NCBI RefSeq assembly: GCF_027744825.2
Contig: NC_071342.1
Coordinates: 17,324,501 to 17,388,500, forward strand
Reading direction: 5' to 3'
DNA: 64,000 bases
Origin: Synchiropus splendidus
Lineage: Eukaryota > Chordata > Actinopteri > Syngnathiformes > Callionymidae
This document shows, piece after piece, positions 52,001-58,132 of the stretch. Both the position numbers and the translations under genes were made by a program. Numbering within the stretch: position 1 is the first letter of the stretch; every line of letters begins with the position of its first letter. The notes under the pieces were generated by a model, which ran no database searches, had not been told where the DNA came from, and was given only the letters and a program-made list of their open reading frames with translations.

Positions 52001-52522
52001 CTCGCCCGTAGTCATGCTTCCATCGCTCGCTGAGGTGTGAGGAATACTTTCTTCTGAGTTAGTGTCAAAGAACTGGTCATCATCAATGACATCTGATGGC
52101 GTTGGAGGGATTAAATGAATGGCCGGGGCTGTGTGGAGGCTCTCAGAAGTGAAGGTGCCTGGTTGGCTTCCAAATAGATCGACTTCTTCAGCCGTGTCCT
52201 CCTGCTTGGGTGGAGGATGGATGGGCAGCGAAAACAGCCGCTTCAGTCTCTTCTTGTGTAGAACCCTCAAGCAGGCAGAAACGGAGCTGGCTGAGCGGCT
52301 CAGGTCGCCGGGGAGGCTCACGGGGTCCTCGTCCAACATGCTGAAGCCACTGTTATCAATCCCAAGATCCTCGACCGTGATCATGATGGCTTCCATCTCA
52401 CCTGGTGCGGCTCGATCCAAATGTAAATCGTCCTGCTCTGCCTTTAAACACGAGCCGCAGCAGAGCCAGAGACGATGAAAGCTTGTTCTCTGGCTTCTCT
52501 CTGCGACGTCAGTGCTTGCCAT
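34698..52522 (-). CDS. Multi-exon gene: acidic region, SAM, RA-like, coiled coil, PDZ (gene-level summary)
   Basis: The exons, in transcription order, are 52522-51799, 50779-50729, 46570-46470, 46218-46164, 46099-46050, an unseen small exon, 44694-44570, 44281-44176, 43626-43468, 43386-43275, 43206-43145, 41758-41633, 41561-41467, 41407-41267, 41197-41001, 40933-40804, 35749-35556 and 34932-34698. Every junction from 44694 to 40804 is GT-AG and phase-consistent. The product would be about 890 residues plus the missing exon. Domain order suggests a cytoplasmic scaffold: SAM for self- or partner-binding, the RA-like fold for small GTPases, coiled coils for oligomerisation, and PDZ for C-terminal peptides. 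These roles are inferred from the folds. The joins 51799 to 46050 and 40804 to 35749 rest on phase alone. I know no named protein with this order, so no symbol is given. The PDZ exons could instead be a separate gene whose start was not found. Confidence 0.6.
35060..35240 (+). mobile_element. LINE remnant of a second family, inside the PDZ intron
   Basis: The text GAGCTCAGGTGTCTTGGGAT, then TTGGAGCACGAGGTGGACTG, then CAGATCAGTTAAGCG is a decayed form of a common fish LINE reverse-transcriptase region (GGAGTTCAAGTATCTTGGG; GATCGACAGGCGGATCGGTG). It is on the opposite strand to the host gene and lies in the 623-bp intron between the two PDZ exons. Confidence 0.5.
35556..35749 (-). CDS. Exon: linker and first half of a PDZ domain
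   Basis: A good acceptor (CATTGAAACCCTTTCATTCAG) opens an exon of 64 codons plus AG, ended by the donor GTAACT. The frame starts EKAPKKTPAIGSLSQLVSPQ and then enters a PDZ fold. MMFVVEERRG is the first strand, GCYGFTCRYTEGSG carries the carboxylate-binding loop in GYGF-like form (CYGF), and LVVVKAEESHLCVDDR follows. The exon starts in phase 0, which matches the phase-0 end of the coiled-coil exon at 40804. The split after DDR sits within the PDZ as in many PDZ genes. The next exon completes the domain in frame, so the pair is very unlikely to be chance. Confidence 0.85.
36605..37238. mobile_element. hAT-like element with exact 8-bp target duplication
   Basis: TTGTCATC stands at 36605-36612 and again at 37231-37238. 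The ends between them are GACGTTTCCTCTAAGCTG and, in reverse complement, CCAATGTTCCCTCTAGCAC. These form the TTCCCTCTAAGC-type inverted ends of fish hAT elements. The element is about 618 bp, contains a (TA)n tract at 36943-37019, and has no transposase. Confidence 0.85.
36943..37019. repeat. (TA)n microsatellite
   Basis: A 77-bp TA run inside the hAT-like element. Confidence 0.99.
37239..40803. other. Presumed intron of the SAM/PDZ gene; no proven exon
   Basis: A minus frame from 38176 to 37882 stays open for about 98 codons after a possible acceptor (GTAGCCAAACAG), but its phase does not fit either neighbour. The block 39240-39640 is GC-rich, non-repetitive and looks like conserved non-coding DNA. 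The section 40200-40620 is AT-rich. Confidence 0.35.
40804..40933 (-). CDS. Exon: coiled coil, last before the long 3' intron
   Basis: Acceptor CACTTTCACCCAG, donor AAG|GTACAG; 43 codons after one phase base. The frame reads QMDVRLLEKMKMNCQVFKEE, then ITMVHLNRQIAHLQTALQE, then NSIK, a heptad-like amphipathic helix. Reading through the donor reaches a stop at 40741-40743, so a shorter isoform ending MMI is possible. The exon ends in phase 0. Confidence 0.85.
41001..41197 (-). CDS. Exon: coiled coil
   Basis: Acceptor TTTGGTGCTCAG, donor GTAAAA; 65 codons plus AA. It contains VQELHLSLVAFCSEIKNMDV, then LSADELKHKLEALKSRLSEK and RRMMLSLRD, strongly helical with leucine heptads. It then has an Asn/Ser-rich end (DNTNNSNSHKE). 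Phases match both neighbours. Confidence 0.88.
41267..41407 (-). CDS. Exon: linker and start of coiled coil
   Basis: Acceptor CTCATTATCAG, donor CAG|GTGGGT; exactly 47 codons, phase 0 at both ends. It encodes a Ser/Asn/Pro linker (EKASSNTAPKRPQADTSNEN) and then the helix KEERIRELNQQVDSLQNVIL. Confidence 0.87.
41467..41561 (-). CDS. Exon: region after the RA-like fold
   Basis: Acceptor CCTCGTGTCCAG, donor ATG|GTAACT; AT plus 31 codons. The product is AAAELSQDQQIGSLLSAPSD, then ITQLELHLCKM. The exon follows a 71-bp intron that is mostly (TA)n. Confidence 0.87.
41562..41632. repeat. 71-bp intron made largely of (TA)n
   Basis: Between the donor GTAATA and the acceptor the intron holds two TA runs (41583-41608 and 41611-41629). 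The exons on both sides join in phase (K, D, A), so the microsatellite has expanded inside a very short intron. Confidence 0.85.
41633..41758 (-). CDS. Exon: RA-like (ubiquitin-fold) domain, main part
   Basis: Acceptor GTGTGTCTTTCAG, donor AAAG|GTAATA; CA, 41 codons, G. The frame reads SERIVHLRTPTETTVAKVMD, then SCLKMLGMTEDRTLFSLRLH. This fits a Ras-association fold: a strand, a turn, the helix TTVAKVMDSCLKMLGM, then the strand LFSLRL. Together with LIEITIN in the previous exon it gives the first beta hairpin. RA is assigned by pattern; a related ubiquitin-like fold is possible. Confidence 0.85.
41759..43144. other. Intron, no other feature seen
   Basis: This is the largest intron in the 40.8-44.7 kb block. 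It is AT-rich between 42660 and 43050 and holds no supported exon. Confidence 0.6.
43145..43206 (-). CDS. Exon: first strand of the RA-like domain
   Basis: Acceptor CTTCGTGACAG, donor GTGAGC; G, 20 codons, G. The product is NNNHNYAVPRNPQLIEITIN. The exon is only 62 bp but its two split codons (AG|G and G|CA) complete both neighbours exactly. Confidence 0.87.
43275..43386 (-). CDS. Exon: linker between SAM and RA-like domains
   Basis: Acceptor TTTCTTTGACAG, donor CTCAG|GTGCGG; AA, 36 codons, AG. It is a Ser/Thr-rich linker (TLGPNHVETFTATLASMSKS, then KSSPHVSCLSLNRRSL), likely flexible and phosphorylatable. Confidence 0.87.
43468..43626 (-). CDS. Exon: second half of the SAM domain
   Basis: Acceptor CTTCATCTCACAG, donor CTCG|GTACCT; AG, 52 codons, G. 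The frame reads AKLCGANMASIDLNMLDVLH, then ISSLEDREKLLSAIYSEL. This includes the SAM core: the D-L-N-M-L block before helix 4, and the long C-terminal helix ISSLEDREKLLSAI that resembles the canonical LGHRxKIL helix. Confidence 0.9.
44176..44281 (-). CDS. Exon: first half of the SAM domain
   Basis: Acceptor TTCTCCTTCTCCTCAG, donor G|GTAGGG; 35 codons plus G. The frame DVDGQKAKSLQELNTDEVCQ, then WFTRIGLPKYLPFIR, contains the SAM signature: Trp after a short acidic helix, then xxIGLxxYxxxF. The split GAG codon completes the next exon. A GTG codon inside this exon should not be taken as a start. Confidence 0.92.
44570..44694 (-). CDS. Exon upstream of the SAM domain
   Basis: Acceptor TTTCTTTCCATAG, donor GAG|GTGTTA; AA plus 41 codons. 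The product VLGILSVYIRSFAPKEQQKE, then QFQLHQLRPHEAAQSLNERD, is hydrophobic and then Gln-rich. It needs one leading base from an upstream exon. The exon at 46050 ends in phase 0, so a small exon of length 3n+1 is missing between them. Confidence 0.75.
44695..46049. other. Intron holding an unseen exon and old repeats
   Basis: Phase arithmetic requires an exon here that I could not find. The section 44990-45050 (GAGGGCCACAAATGGCCCCC) looks like an hAT remnant. Confidence 0.4.
45345..45460 (-). repeat. Old interspersed repeat (TGTGTGGAGATTCCATGTTC type)
   Basis: In reverse complement the text TGTGTGGAGATTCCATGTTC, then GGTTTCCTCCGCAACATCCA, then AAAACACACATTTAATGTCC resembles the widespread vertebrate repeat with TGTGTGGAGTTTGCATGTTC and GGTTTCCTCCCACAGTCCA. 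It is decayed. Confidence 0.45.
46050..46099 (-). CDS. Small exon of the SAM gene
   Basis: Acceptor TTCTTTCTTTCGACAG, donor GAGAAG|GTAACC; CT plus 16 codons (SYIPQSKDQNGNFSEK). Its leading CT completes the G left by the exon ending at 46164, giving Ala. Both splice sites are strong. Confidence 0.65.
46164..46218 (-). CDS. Small exon of the SAM gene, start ambiguous
   Basis: The donor CCTG|GTACGC is clear. The product is ETVSRSTFYSSSGDVKPP. The start at 46218 uses the acceptor CAGTCTTGAG and matches the phase-0 end of the 46470 exon. The stronger-looking acceptor CTCGCTCCTGCAG (exon from 46225) breaks that phase. Just upstream another frame is open (YSIDWEPLHISPQHVIETIL onward) and would join only with a frameshift. 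An assembly indel is possible. Confidence 0.5.
46470..46570 (-). CDS. Exon of the SAM gene, unknown fold
   Basis: Very good acceptor CCCTTTTTTTCCACAG, donor AGG|GTAAAT; AT plus 33 codons: DPGHRNVGCPDTLKTDLSLP, then PQSATMDTFTHQR. Only this frame is open. It needs one leading base, which both the 50729 exon and the 51799 exon supply. Confidence 0.6.
47097..47522. mobile_element. Fold-back MITE-like element, long form
   Basis: The left end CACACATCCTCACTTCCATG, then TATTGACATTGGGAAGTGGAC, is inverted at the right end, which in reverse reads CCACACATCCTCACTCCTATG, then GTAACATATTGACGTTGGGA. The arms share the CGTCCTACACTGACGCCGAAG block with the copies at 3215, 11469 and 51436. The interior of about 300 bp has no transposase. 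Confidence 0.8.
49051..49490. repeat. Two tandem diverged units of a GTGGGGACC/GGTTAAG-type repeat
   Basis: Unit one (about 49051-49268) and unit two (about 49308-49490) share the order: GGACC with CTCCTTATGAG or CTCCTTGTGGGG, a stretch of TTTTAGG and TTTGGTT, GTTAAG(C/G)TTA(G/A)CCAT, then GTCCCCACAAA or CCTCCACAAAG. The family is common in fish genomes. Confidence 0.6.
50729..50779 (-). CDS. Probable 51-bp exon of the SAM gene
   Basis: Acceptor CCCCTTTTTCAATCATAG and donor CAG|GTACGT are both good. In the phase set by exon 1 and by the 46470 exon it encodes KRCHPDINHLSRTQHGS and keeps phase. All three frames are open, so the reading depends on the neighbours. Confidence 0.45.
50780..51798. 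other. Presumed intron; one exon-like segment and a repeat
   Basis: Around 51072-50995 on the minus strand a possible acceptor precedes two open frames (ISDDCDGRRTAEGENLPKSM onward; MIVTGDVQLKEKTFPNPW onward) that lack a donor. No firm call is possible. Confidence 0.35.
51436..51580. repeat. Half copy of the fold-back repeat
   Basis: GATCCCCACACCCTTGGCGT, then AATATACTGGCGTTGGGAAG, then TTTGCGTCCTATTCTAACGC matches the left arm of the 47097 element. The right arm is absent. Confidence 0.65.
51799..52522 (-). CDS. First coding exon: acidic Ser/Thr-rich N-terminal region of the SAM gene
   Basis: The ATG at 52522-52520 lies in GCAGCGATGG, with G at -3 and +4. The frame runs 241 codons to the strong donor AAAA|GTGAGT; read through, it continues to a stop at 51677. 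The product starts MASTDVAERSQRTSFHRLWL, with a Cys pair and a further Cys (CCGSCLKAEQ) that could be lipidated. A basic stretch (HKKRLKRLF) and a long acidic, Ser/Thr-rich disordered part (EEASDDEVGEEEEPVLDTD) follow. The frame is also open upstream to 52936, but that part looks non-coding. A complete gene of about 280 residues ending SLRY is the alternative. Confidence 0.7.
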
Positions 52523-54724
52523 CGCTGCTTCAACGTGCCGCGGTTTGGACTGATATTTAGAATCGGGATAAAAGGAGCAGCATCTGTACACAGCAGTGTT
52601 GCCAAGGAGAGATGGGAAAGGGGTCCAATTCATACACAACAGGTCAGGTGAACACTCGAAATGAATGCTGTTGTAATGGCTGGGCTTTGATATGCTAAGC
52701 AGGGTTTTTGTGGCCTCAGCTTGAGTTTCAAAGAGAGTAAAAATGAGTTTATACATGGGAGCGATGTGCTCGACATGAGAGCAAGAAAAACCTAGTCGTG
52801 CCGGCGATGCCGATGTGTGCGGTTCTATTATTGCCAGTCCGTGAGTTTTGCCTGTGGGCCATCTGTCAGGGAGGTGTTTGGGAACAGGTGAGGATATGGG
52901 CTGGCGGATGCTTTGCTCGACCAACCCGTATGGCATCAGGTGACATTTCCTTCATTCCGCAGGCCCGGTCCTGTTTTCTGCCACATGATAAGTCATCTAA
53001 CATCAGCCTCAAACCATTCTAGCTCACCACCCACTTTGAAGGCTCGCATTAAAAGATGATATCCTTGTCTCTTTCTCACGCCCACAGAGTGATGGGAATT
53101 ATGAATCCTCCACTTTGCATTCTCTGGCAGATTAGGATCTCCCTCCTTCTCTAGTGTCAATCCTCAAAACTGCCCACCATGTAGAGGAAGGTTCAGCTGC
53201 TTGAATTTTCTGTTCTTATTCAAGACTTAGATTAGTAAGAAAGCACTGTGTTATTCACAACCTCATCTCGGGGGAAGGTTTATGAGCGATAGATTTAGAG
53301 TTTACAAAGAGTAGATTCTGCTGAAGCTGAAGTTATGATGACATAATAATTCGAGTCCGTGCCTTCCACATCATCCCTGGTCATCTGGTTTTATCTTTAT
53401 TTACATGCTTATTTAATGACAAACACTAATGATATATTTTTTTAAATATTTAAGGCCTCTAATCAAATACAGTATAAATAATTTTATTGGAAAATGTAAC
53501 ACTATTATATATTATTATTACATAATTTTGCTTCATTTAATTTAACAGAATTTTGCTTTTTATGGTATGATGAAGGTACTTTTTTATTTTAAAATCACTT
53601 TATAGCGTGTATTTTTGTGGGACAAAAGCTACTGTTAAAATGCACATCACCCATCAGAAGCATCCAAATTAAAAAGGGAAAAAAGAAAATAAAGAGTTTT
53701 TGTTTAAAATTTGAAAACTAGTGTATGATGAAAAACATACAATAATTTTTATTGTTTTGCTCAAGGGCCGCATAAATACAGGCTGCTCATGGCCCCAGAA
53801 TATGTATAATATATATATAATATATTTTTTTCTTGTCTATAAAAATATTTGTTTTATTTTTGTTTTTCACTTTGATTTTTGATCATTTTTTTAGGGTTTT
53901 TTTTGCATTGAAATGTAATTTTCAGAAGAAGTTGGTTGCTCTTTGACAGCCCTCCTTGACCAGTAACTCCAATAGGAACTAGTATAGTATAAAAATAGTA
54001 TAAAAATGTATAAAAATGAGAGACAGATAAATGTCCTGCTTTAGCATTTCATTGCTAAAGAATAGAAAAGACAAGCTTTCCCAAGCATTCGCTGGGTTTT
54101 TCCTCTAAAAATCCTCTCATGCCTATTTTTTCCCTCCAGTCAAAACGGGTAAATAACAACACAAATAGCCTGGTATTTTTAATCTCTTCTACACATGTAG
54201 GGGTTTTTCTCTCCCACAATTCTTTGCTGGAAAAGTCCTCACTGAACAGATATTTGTAACAAGGCTGGCCTTAATTGGTATTTTAATAGTCCAGACTCTT
54301 TTCCCAAATAAAAAAAAAGTGACCTCAGACACAGTAAATTTCTCAAATTAGACAAAACAATTTGTTGGCTTGGAGCAAGGGGATTTTCCGCATGATGAAA
54401 GAGCTCATTTGCATAAAGGTTTTCCTTTTATTCCCTTATAATAAACAGGTATATGGGAGTCTTTATCAAGGACTTCATGAGCCTTCGATGGAGAGACGCA
54501 TCGAAGGTCAGGAATAATATCCCACTGCTTAAATCAAGCTGCAAATTGTTTGTTCATTTTATTATCCTGCTTTGTGATCAATGGTCAATGCTGCGTTCCT
54601 GACAGAGGGGGGCAGTAGAGAGTTGGTGGGCAACGTTGACAGGACACAAAACAGAGCCCACCACTTCTCACAACTGTTCCTGCTATTCTCAAGTCTGGAC
54701 AAAGTAAAACCACACAAGTGCTTT
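52523..54724. other. Non-coding stretch, includes the presumed 5' flank of the SAM gene
   Basis: No TATA box is obvious directly upstream of 52522. The section 53400-54010 is AT-rich and has an hAT-like scrap (CAAGGGCCGCATAAATACAG near 53762). No gene is seen. Confidence 0.45.
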
Positions 54725-54859
54725 TCATTTGCAGCAGATTTTGAGATCTATGGTGGAAAGAAGAAGATCAAGTTTGGTTCTGATCCTTCCCACGTGTTGC
54801 TTGAACACACAAAAGAAGCAGGGGGTGTGAAGAAACAGTGTGATTCTTGTCAATTTTCT

Positions 54860-55395
54860 TAAACTGGGTTTGAAATTATCCGCCAGATTTGTTGAGGGTA
54901 AGTTCATGATCAGTGTGTAGGTGCTGTGGGGAGCTGTGGGAGATGCTGAGCAGCTGCTGCTGAGGCCTCCAGGCTGCCAGACAGACATGAATCGCTTGTC
55001 CTCTCCATGATGTAAACGCAAAGGAAAGACTCCAATTATTTCCATTTGATTCAATGCGGCTCTCGGCTCACGTTCCTCGTGTTGCATCACAGCTTCAGAT
55101 GGGTGGATGCATGTCCAGACATCGATCCTGGAGCATGCTCAGTAAGCTGCCGCTCTAATCTCTCCACTGCTGGACGACCACAGACGTCGAGGCGGCCAAC
55201 ACCAACAACCTCTTTAACATTTCCTCTGACAGTCAAGTCTGCTTTTTTTCGGGGCGCAAATCCAATGCTAGATATGTCCCTCTTTGGCCATGTTGCACCA
55301 ACATAAAATGGCATCTTGCTGGAGAAAATATTTTCAAACTCTGTATGCAGATTTGATAAACAAAACTGCAGCATGAGCCGCTTCTCAGAGGCATG
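54860..55395 (-). CDS. Exon-like or broken ORF region, unknown product (weak)
   Basis: Minus strand: after a possible acceptor (AATATTTTCTCCAG near 55320) a frame reads KMPFYVGATWPKRDISSIGF, then APRKKADLTVRGNVKEVVGV, ending at TGA 55087. One base off, the next frame continues EIIGVFPLRLHHGEDKRFMS to about 54860. Both look more protein-like than nearby chance frames and would join with a single frameshift. I recognise no family, so a pseudogene or chance frames are equally possible. Confidence 0.25.
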
Positions 55396-55425
55396 TTTAG
55401 GAATAGTCTTTTTATATTTGACCAC

Positions 55426-56376
55426 ACCGGGACAAACAGGGAGCTATATTTAGTTCATCAAGAGGAGTTTACACAAACAAACATCCAACTGAGGTTGTCC
55501 AAAAATGACATGGTAACCCACTGCAACATGAGTCGACCCGAAACGCACAGGCCCACAGCCCTAGATAACCATACTATACTGCTATTCCTGTCAAACAAAA
55601 GGCACGTGGGCAAGATTTGGCCCTCCATATAACCATATATGGCCCCGAACATAACCTCACAATACCATTATTAATAGAATACTACACTGAAATAACACTC
55701 CCACCACTTGTACAAGGCCCATAATGCAGTTTTTCTTGATAAAACCTGTGTCAGTTATTCAAAAATGTTTCTCATTCATGACACTCCTTCTGCCTCTCCC
55801 ACTTTCATAGATGGGAGGAGTCACGAGGTAGTGCTCGGTGGACCAGTAGATCACAACAGTAGGTGTCTCAACAGCTGGAAAAACCTGCAAACTTACATAA
55901 GATGTTCAATAAAGGACTGCAGGGGCTGTGTTCCAGAACTCGCCAAGAATGTGGGAAAAGGGTTTTTGAAGACTTTAAAAACTTCCTCTACATACTTGTT
56001 AACCTTTCACATGCCCTGCCTCGATGAGTTCCATCATCTCCAGGCGAAAAGGAATGATAGAACTTGCTCACTGGCTTGAAACAAAACCTGAGCTTTACAC
56101 ACAAAAAACACAGCACTGCCGATCAAGACTGCGTGAAGTGGTCACTTGGAAACGGAACAAGGTGTTAGTGCTTAGATACTTTATTTCAGCTACTTCAATG
56201 AGCCAGTGAGAGACCAGGATACTGAACTAGAGACACGTTTTAATGCTTTTACCACTGTTTACGCTCGGCAACATTTTCACTCGGCTCCTATTTAAAAACA
56301 AAAACAACCGTCTGGTGAACAGAAGCATCGCTCCGTCTTGCGCTGCCTTTCCTGTTTGTACTTGTCACCATCAAAC
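55426..56376. other. Stretch with one exon-like minus segment, otherwise empty
   Basis: At about 55893-55770 on the minus strand a frame after TAAGTTTGCAG reads VFPAVETPTVVIYWSTEHYL, then VTPPIYESGRGRRSVM, and stops. No in-phase donor is clear. Confidence 0.3.
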
Positions 56377-57956
56377 CTCTCGGAAGGCCGACCAAGTGTG
56401 CCAAATATTTGCAGTTTCCCTTGTGGCTGATACCTAATAGCATGAGAAAAGGCGTCGGGCGGGGGGGGCGCAGAAGAGGGCAGTGACCTTGAGAACTTCG
56501 GGGTTGAACTTTCCCCTCTATCCCCCCCCCCCTCACCCGCTAGTCCTCTGCTCCCTAATCAATTACTGTTGGCAGTCAGGAGACCACCAATGATTAGCAG
56601 GAGCGAGACAGACAAGGTTTGGGGGTCGGAGTGTGTGATGCAGGAGGGGCGGCCGAGAAGAAGCGGCTTTGATCACAACGCCCACAGCAACACCCCCTTT
56701 TTTTTTTTAAATGCCCCGCGAACAGTCGTATGTATCTATGGAAGTGAAGGAGGCCGTCCCTTTGTGTTTTCAGTGGACAGCTGTTGATGCCAACTGCTGT
56801 TTATGCGCCGGAGAACCCGGCCAGAACAGACAGCTCAGAAACACAAACACGCTTCTCCAGGTCTTTGAAGAAAGAGGGAAATAATTTACTTGTTTTTTTT
56901 TTTTTTTCTCTCTCTCTCTCTCGGAGATTCAGCGATTTTCCCACGCCCAGTGTGGCAACGGCGCTCAGCAAAACCATTTGTCTTAGATTGGCTGGTTGAC
57001 TCAGTGGAATCTGATAATCTGTCTTCAATGGTGATGGAAGTTTAATTTGACGAGAGGAAGACAACCACACCCATCCGGCGCTAGACTCACTTTCTCGTTT
57101 TTTTTTGTTTTTTTTTTTGTCATTCTCCTGTTGCGCTATCTCTACAGTTTATAGCTTGATCCCCTTTCAAACAGAGAAAGGCACATCAGCGATGGTAACT
57201 CTCCCTCCTGCTTTTTACGAGCAGCGACACGACAGTTTATAAGTCCGGGAGGAGACTGAGAGAGATATAAACACGGAGTCAGATTAAATAAAGGCAGATA
57301 AAAAGGACGGGATGATATGAGCTGCTTCTGCAGGGAAAGTCTGACAACAGCAGACCAAAATATTCCTAATGACTCTCAGACTAAAAACAAGTAAAAACCC
57401 TGCTTAACCACACTAAAGGGTGTAGTCAGTCATTTTCGCAGTGACCTGTTTTCAAAAAACAAGCGTGCACTTTTTGAGTCACAGATAAATAAACGTTTGG
57501 TTTAAGGTCGATTGGCACCGCTACGTTGGTCTACACTGATGGAATTTATTGACAATATAAGATGTTGTTCTTCACAAGCTACTAGCCAATAAAAGTACCT
57601 AACATTCTTCTTTGTGTACTTGTGAACAACAATCCGTCAAACTTATCAACCCTTCAGTTTACGTCGTCACCTTCGTCATTTTTCCAGATAACTGATGACG
57701 CACCTCCAAATGTTGCAGGCTGTCTCCCTTAGCTGGCGACACACTGTTAACTTGGCTCCCACTGACATCTAGAAGGATCTGACCGTGGCGGCTTCTCCCC
57801 GCGAGTTTTAAGCCATTCATCGATGCTCACTGACATTTAGCCACGATGTCTTCACATGGACCAATGATGCCGTCAGAACTAAGAAAATAAACGTAGAGCT
57901 TCAAGTAACTCATGAAAGAAAAACATTGACCTCACACACTTCAAAAATGAAATTAC
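56377..57956. other. Non-coding stretch with simple repeats
   Basis: A G-run lies at 56461-56468, a C-run at 56523-56532, T-runs at about 56699-56709 and 56893-56907 followed by a (CT)n run to about 56921, and T-runs at 57098-57118. A 57-bp minus segment (56433-56377, VSATRETANIWHTWSAFRE) has an acceptor and phase 0 but a weak donor. Confidence 0.4.
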
Positions 57957-58132
57957 CTCAATGGCCTCTCTGAGGGAATAAAGTTTCTTTTGATCCAGGA
58001 TTTTGATGACTTCCACACAAACCCTAGTTCTCAGCAGGGATGGCTCCACGCCACTTTTGGTCGATACCGTCGACTTGTCACTCAAAAAGCTGTTGATACT
58101 GTTTATGGATGTGAACAGCTTCATGCTGACAC
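57957..58132 (-). CDS. Candidate exon, unknown product
   Basis: Acceptor AATGTGGTGTTTTAG, donor ATTGAG|GTAATT; GT plus 58 codons. The product VSMKLFTSINSINSFLSDKS, then SGVEPSLLRTRVCVEVIKIL, then DQKKLYSLREAIE is well-balanced and helix-forming near the end. The exon enters in phase 1 and leaves in phase 0, which fits the weak 56377 segment. No domain is recognised and no upstream exon was found, so a gene is suggested but not shown. Confidence 0.35.

Noticed and set aside
52523..52936. Upstream extension of the first exon frame to an ATG at 52936
   Set aside because: The residues look like chance coding, and the ATG at 52522 has the better start context.
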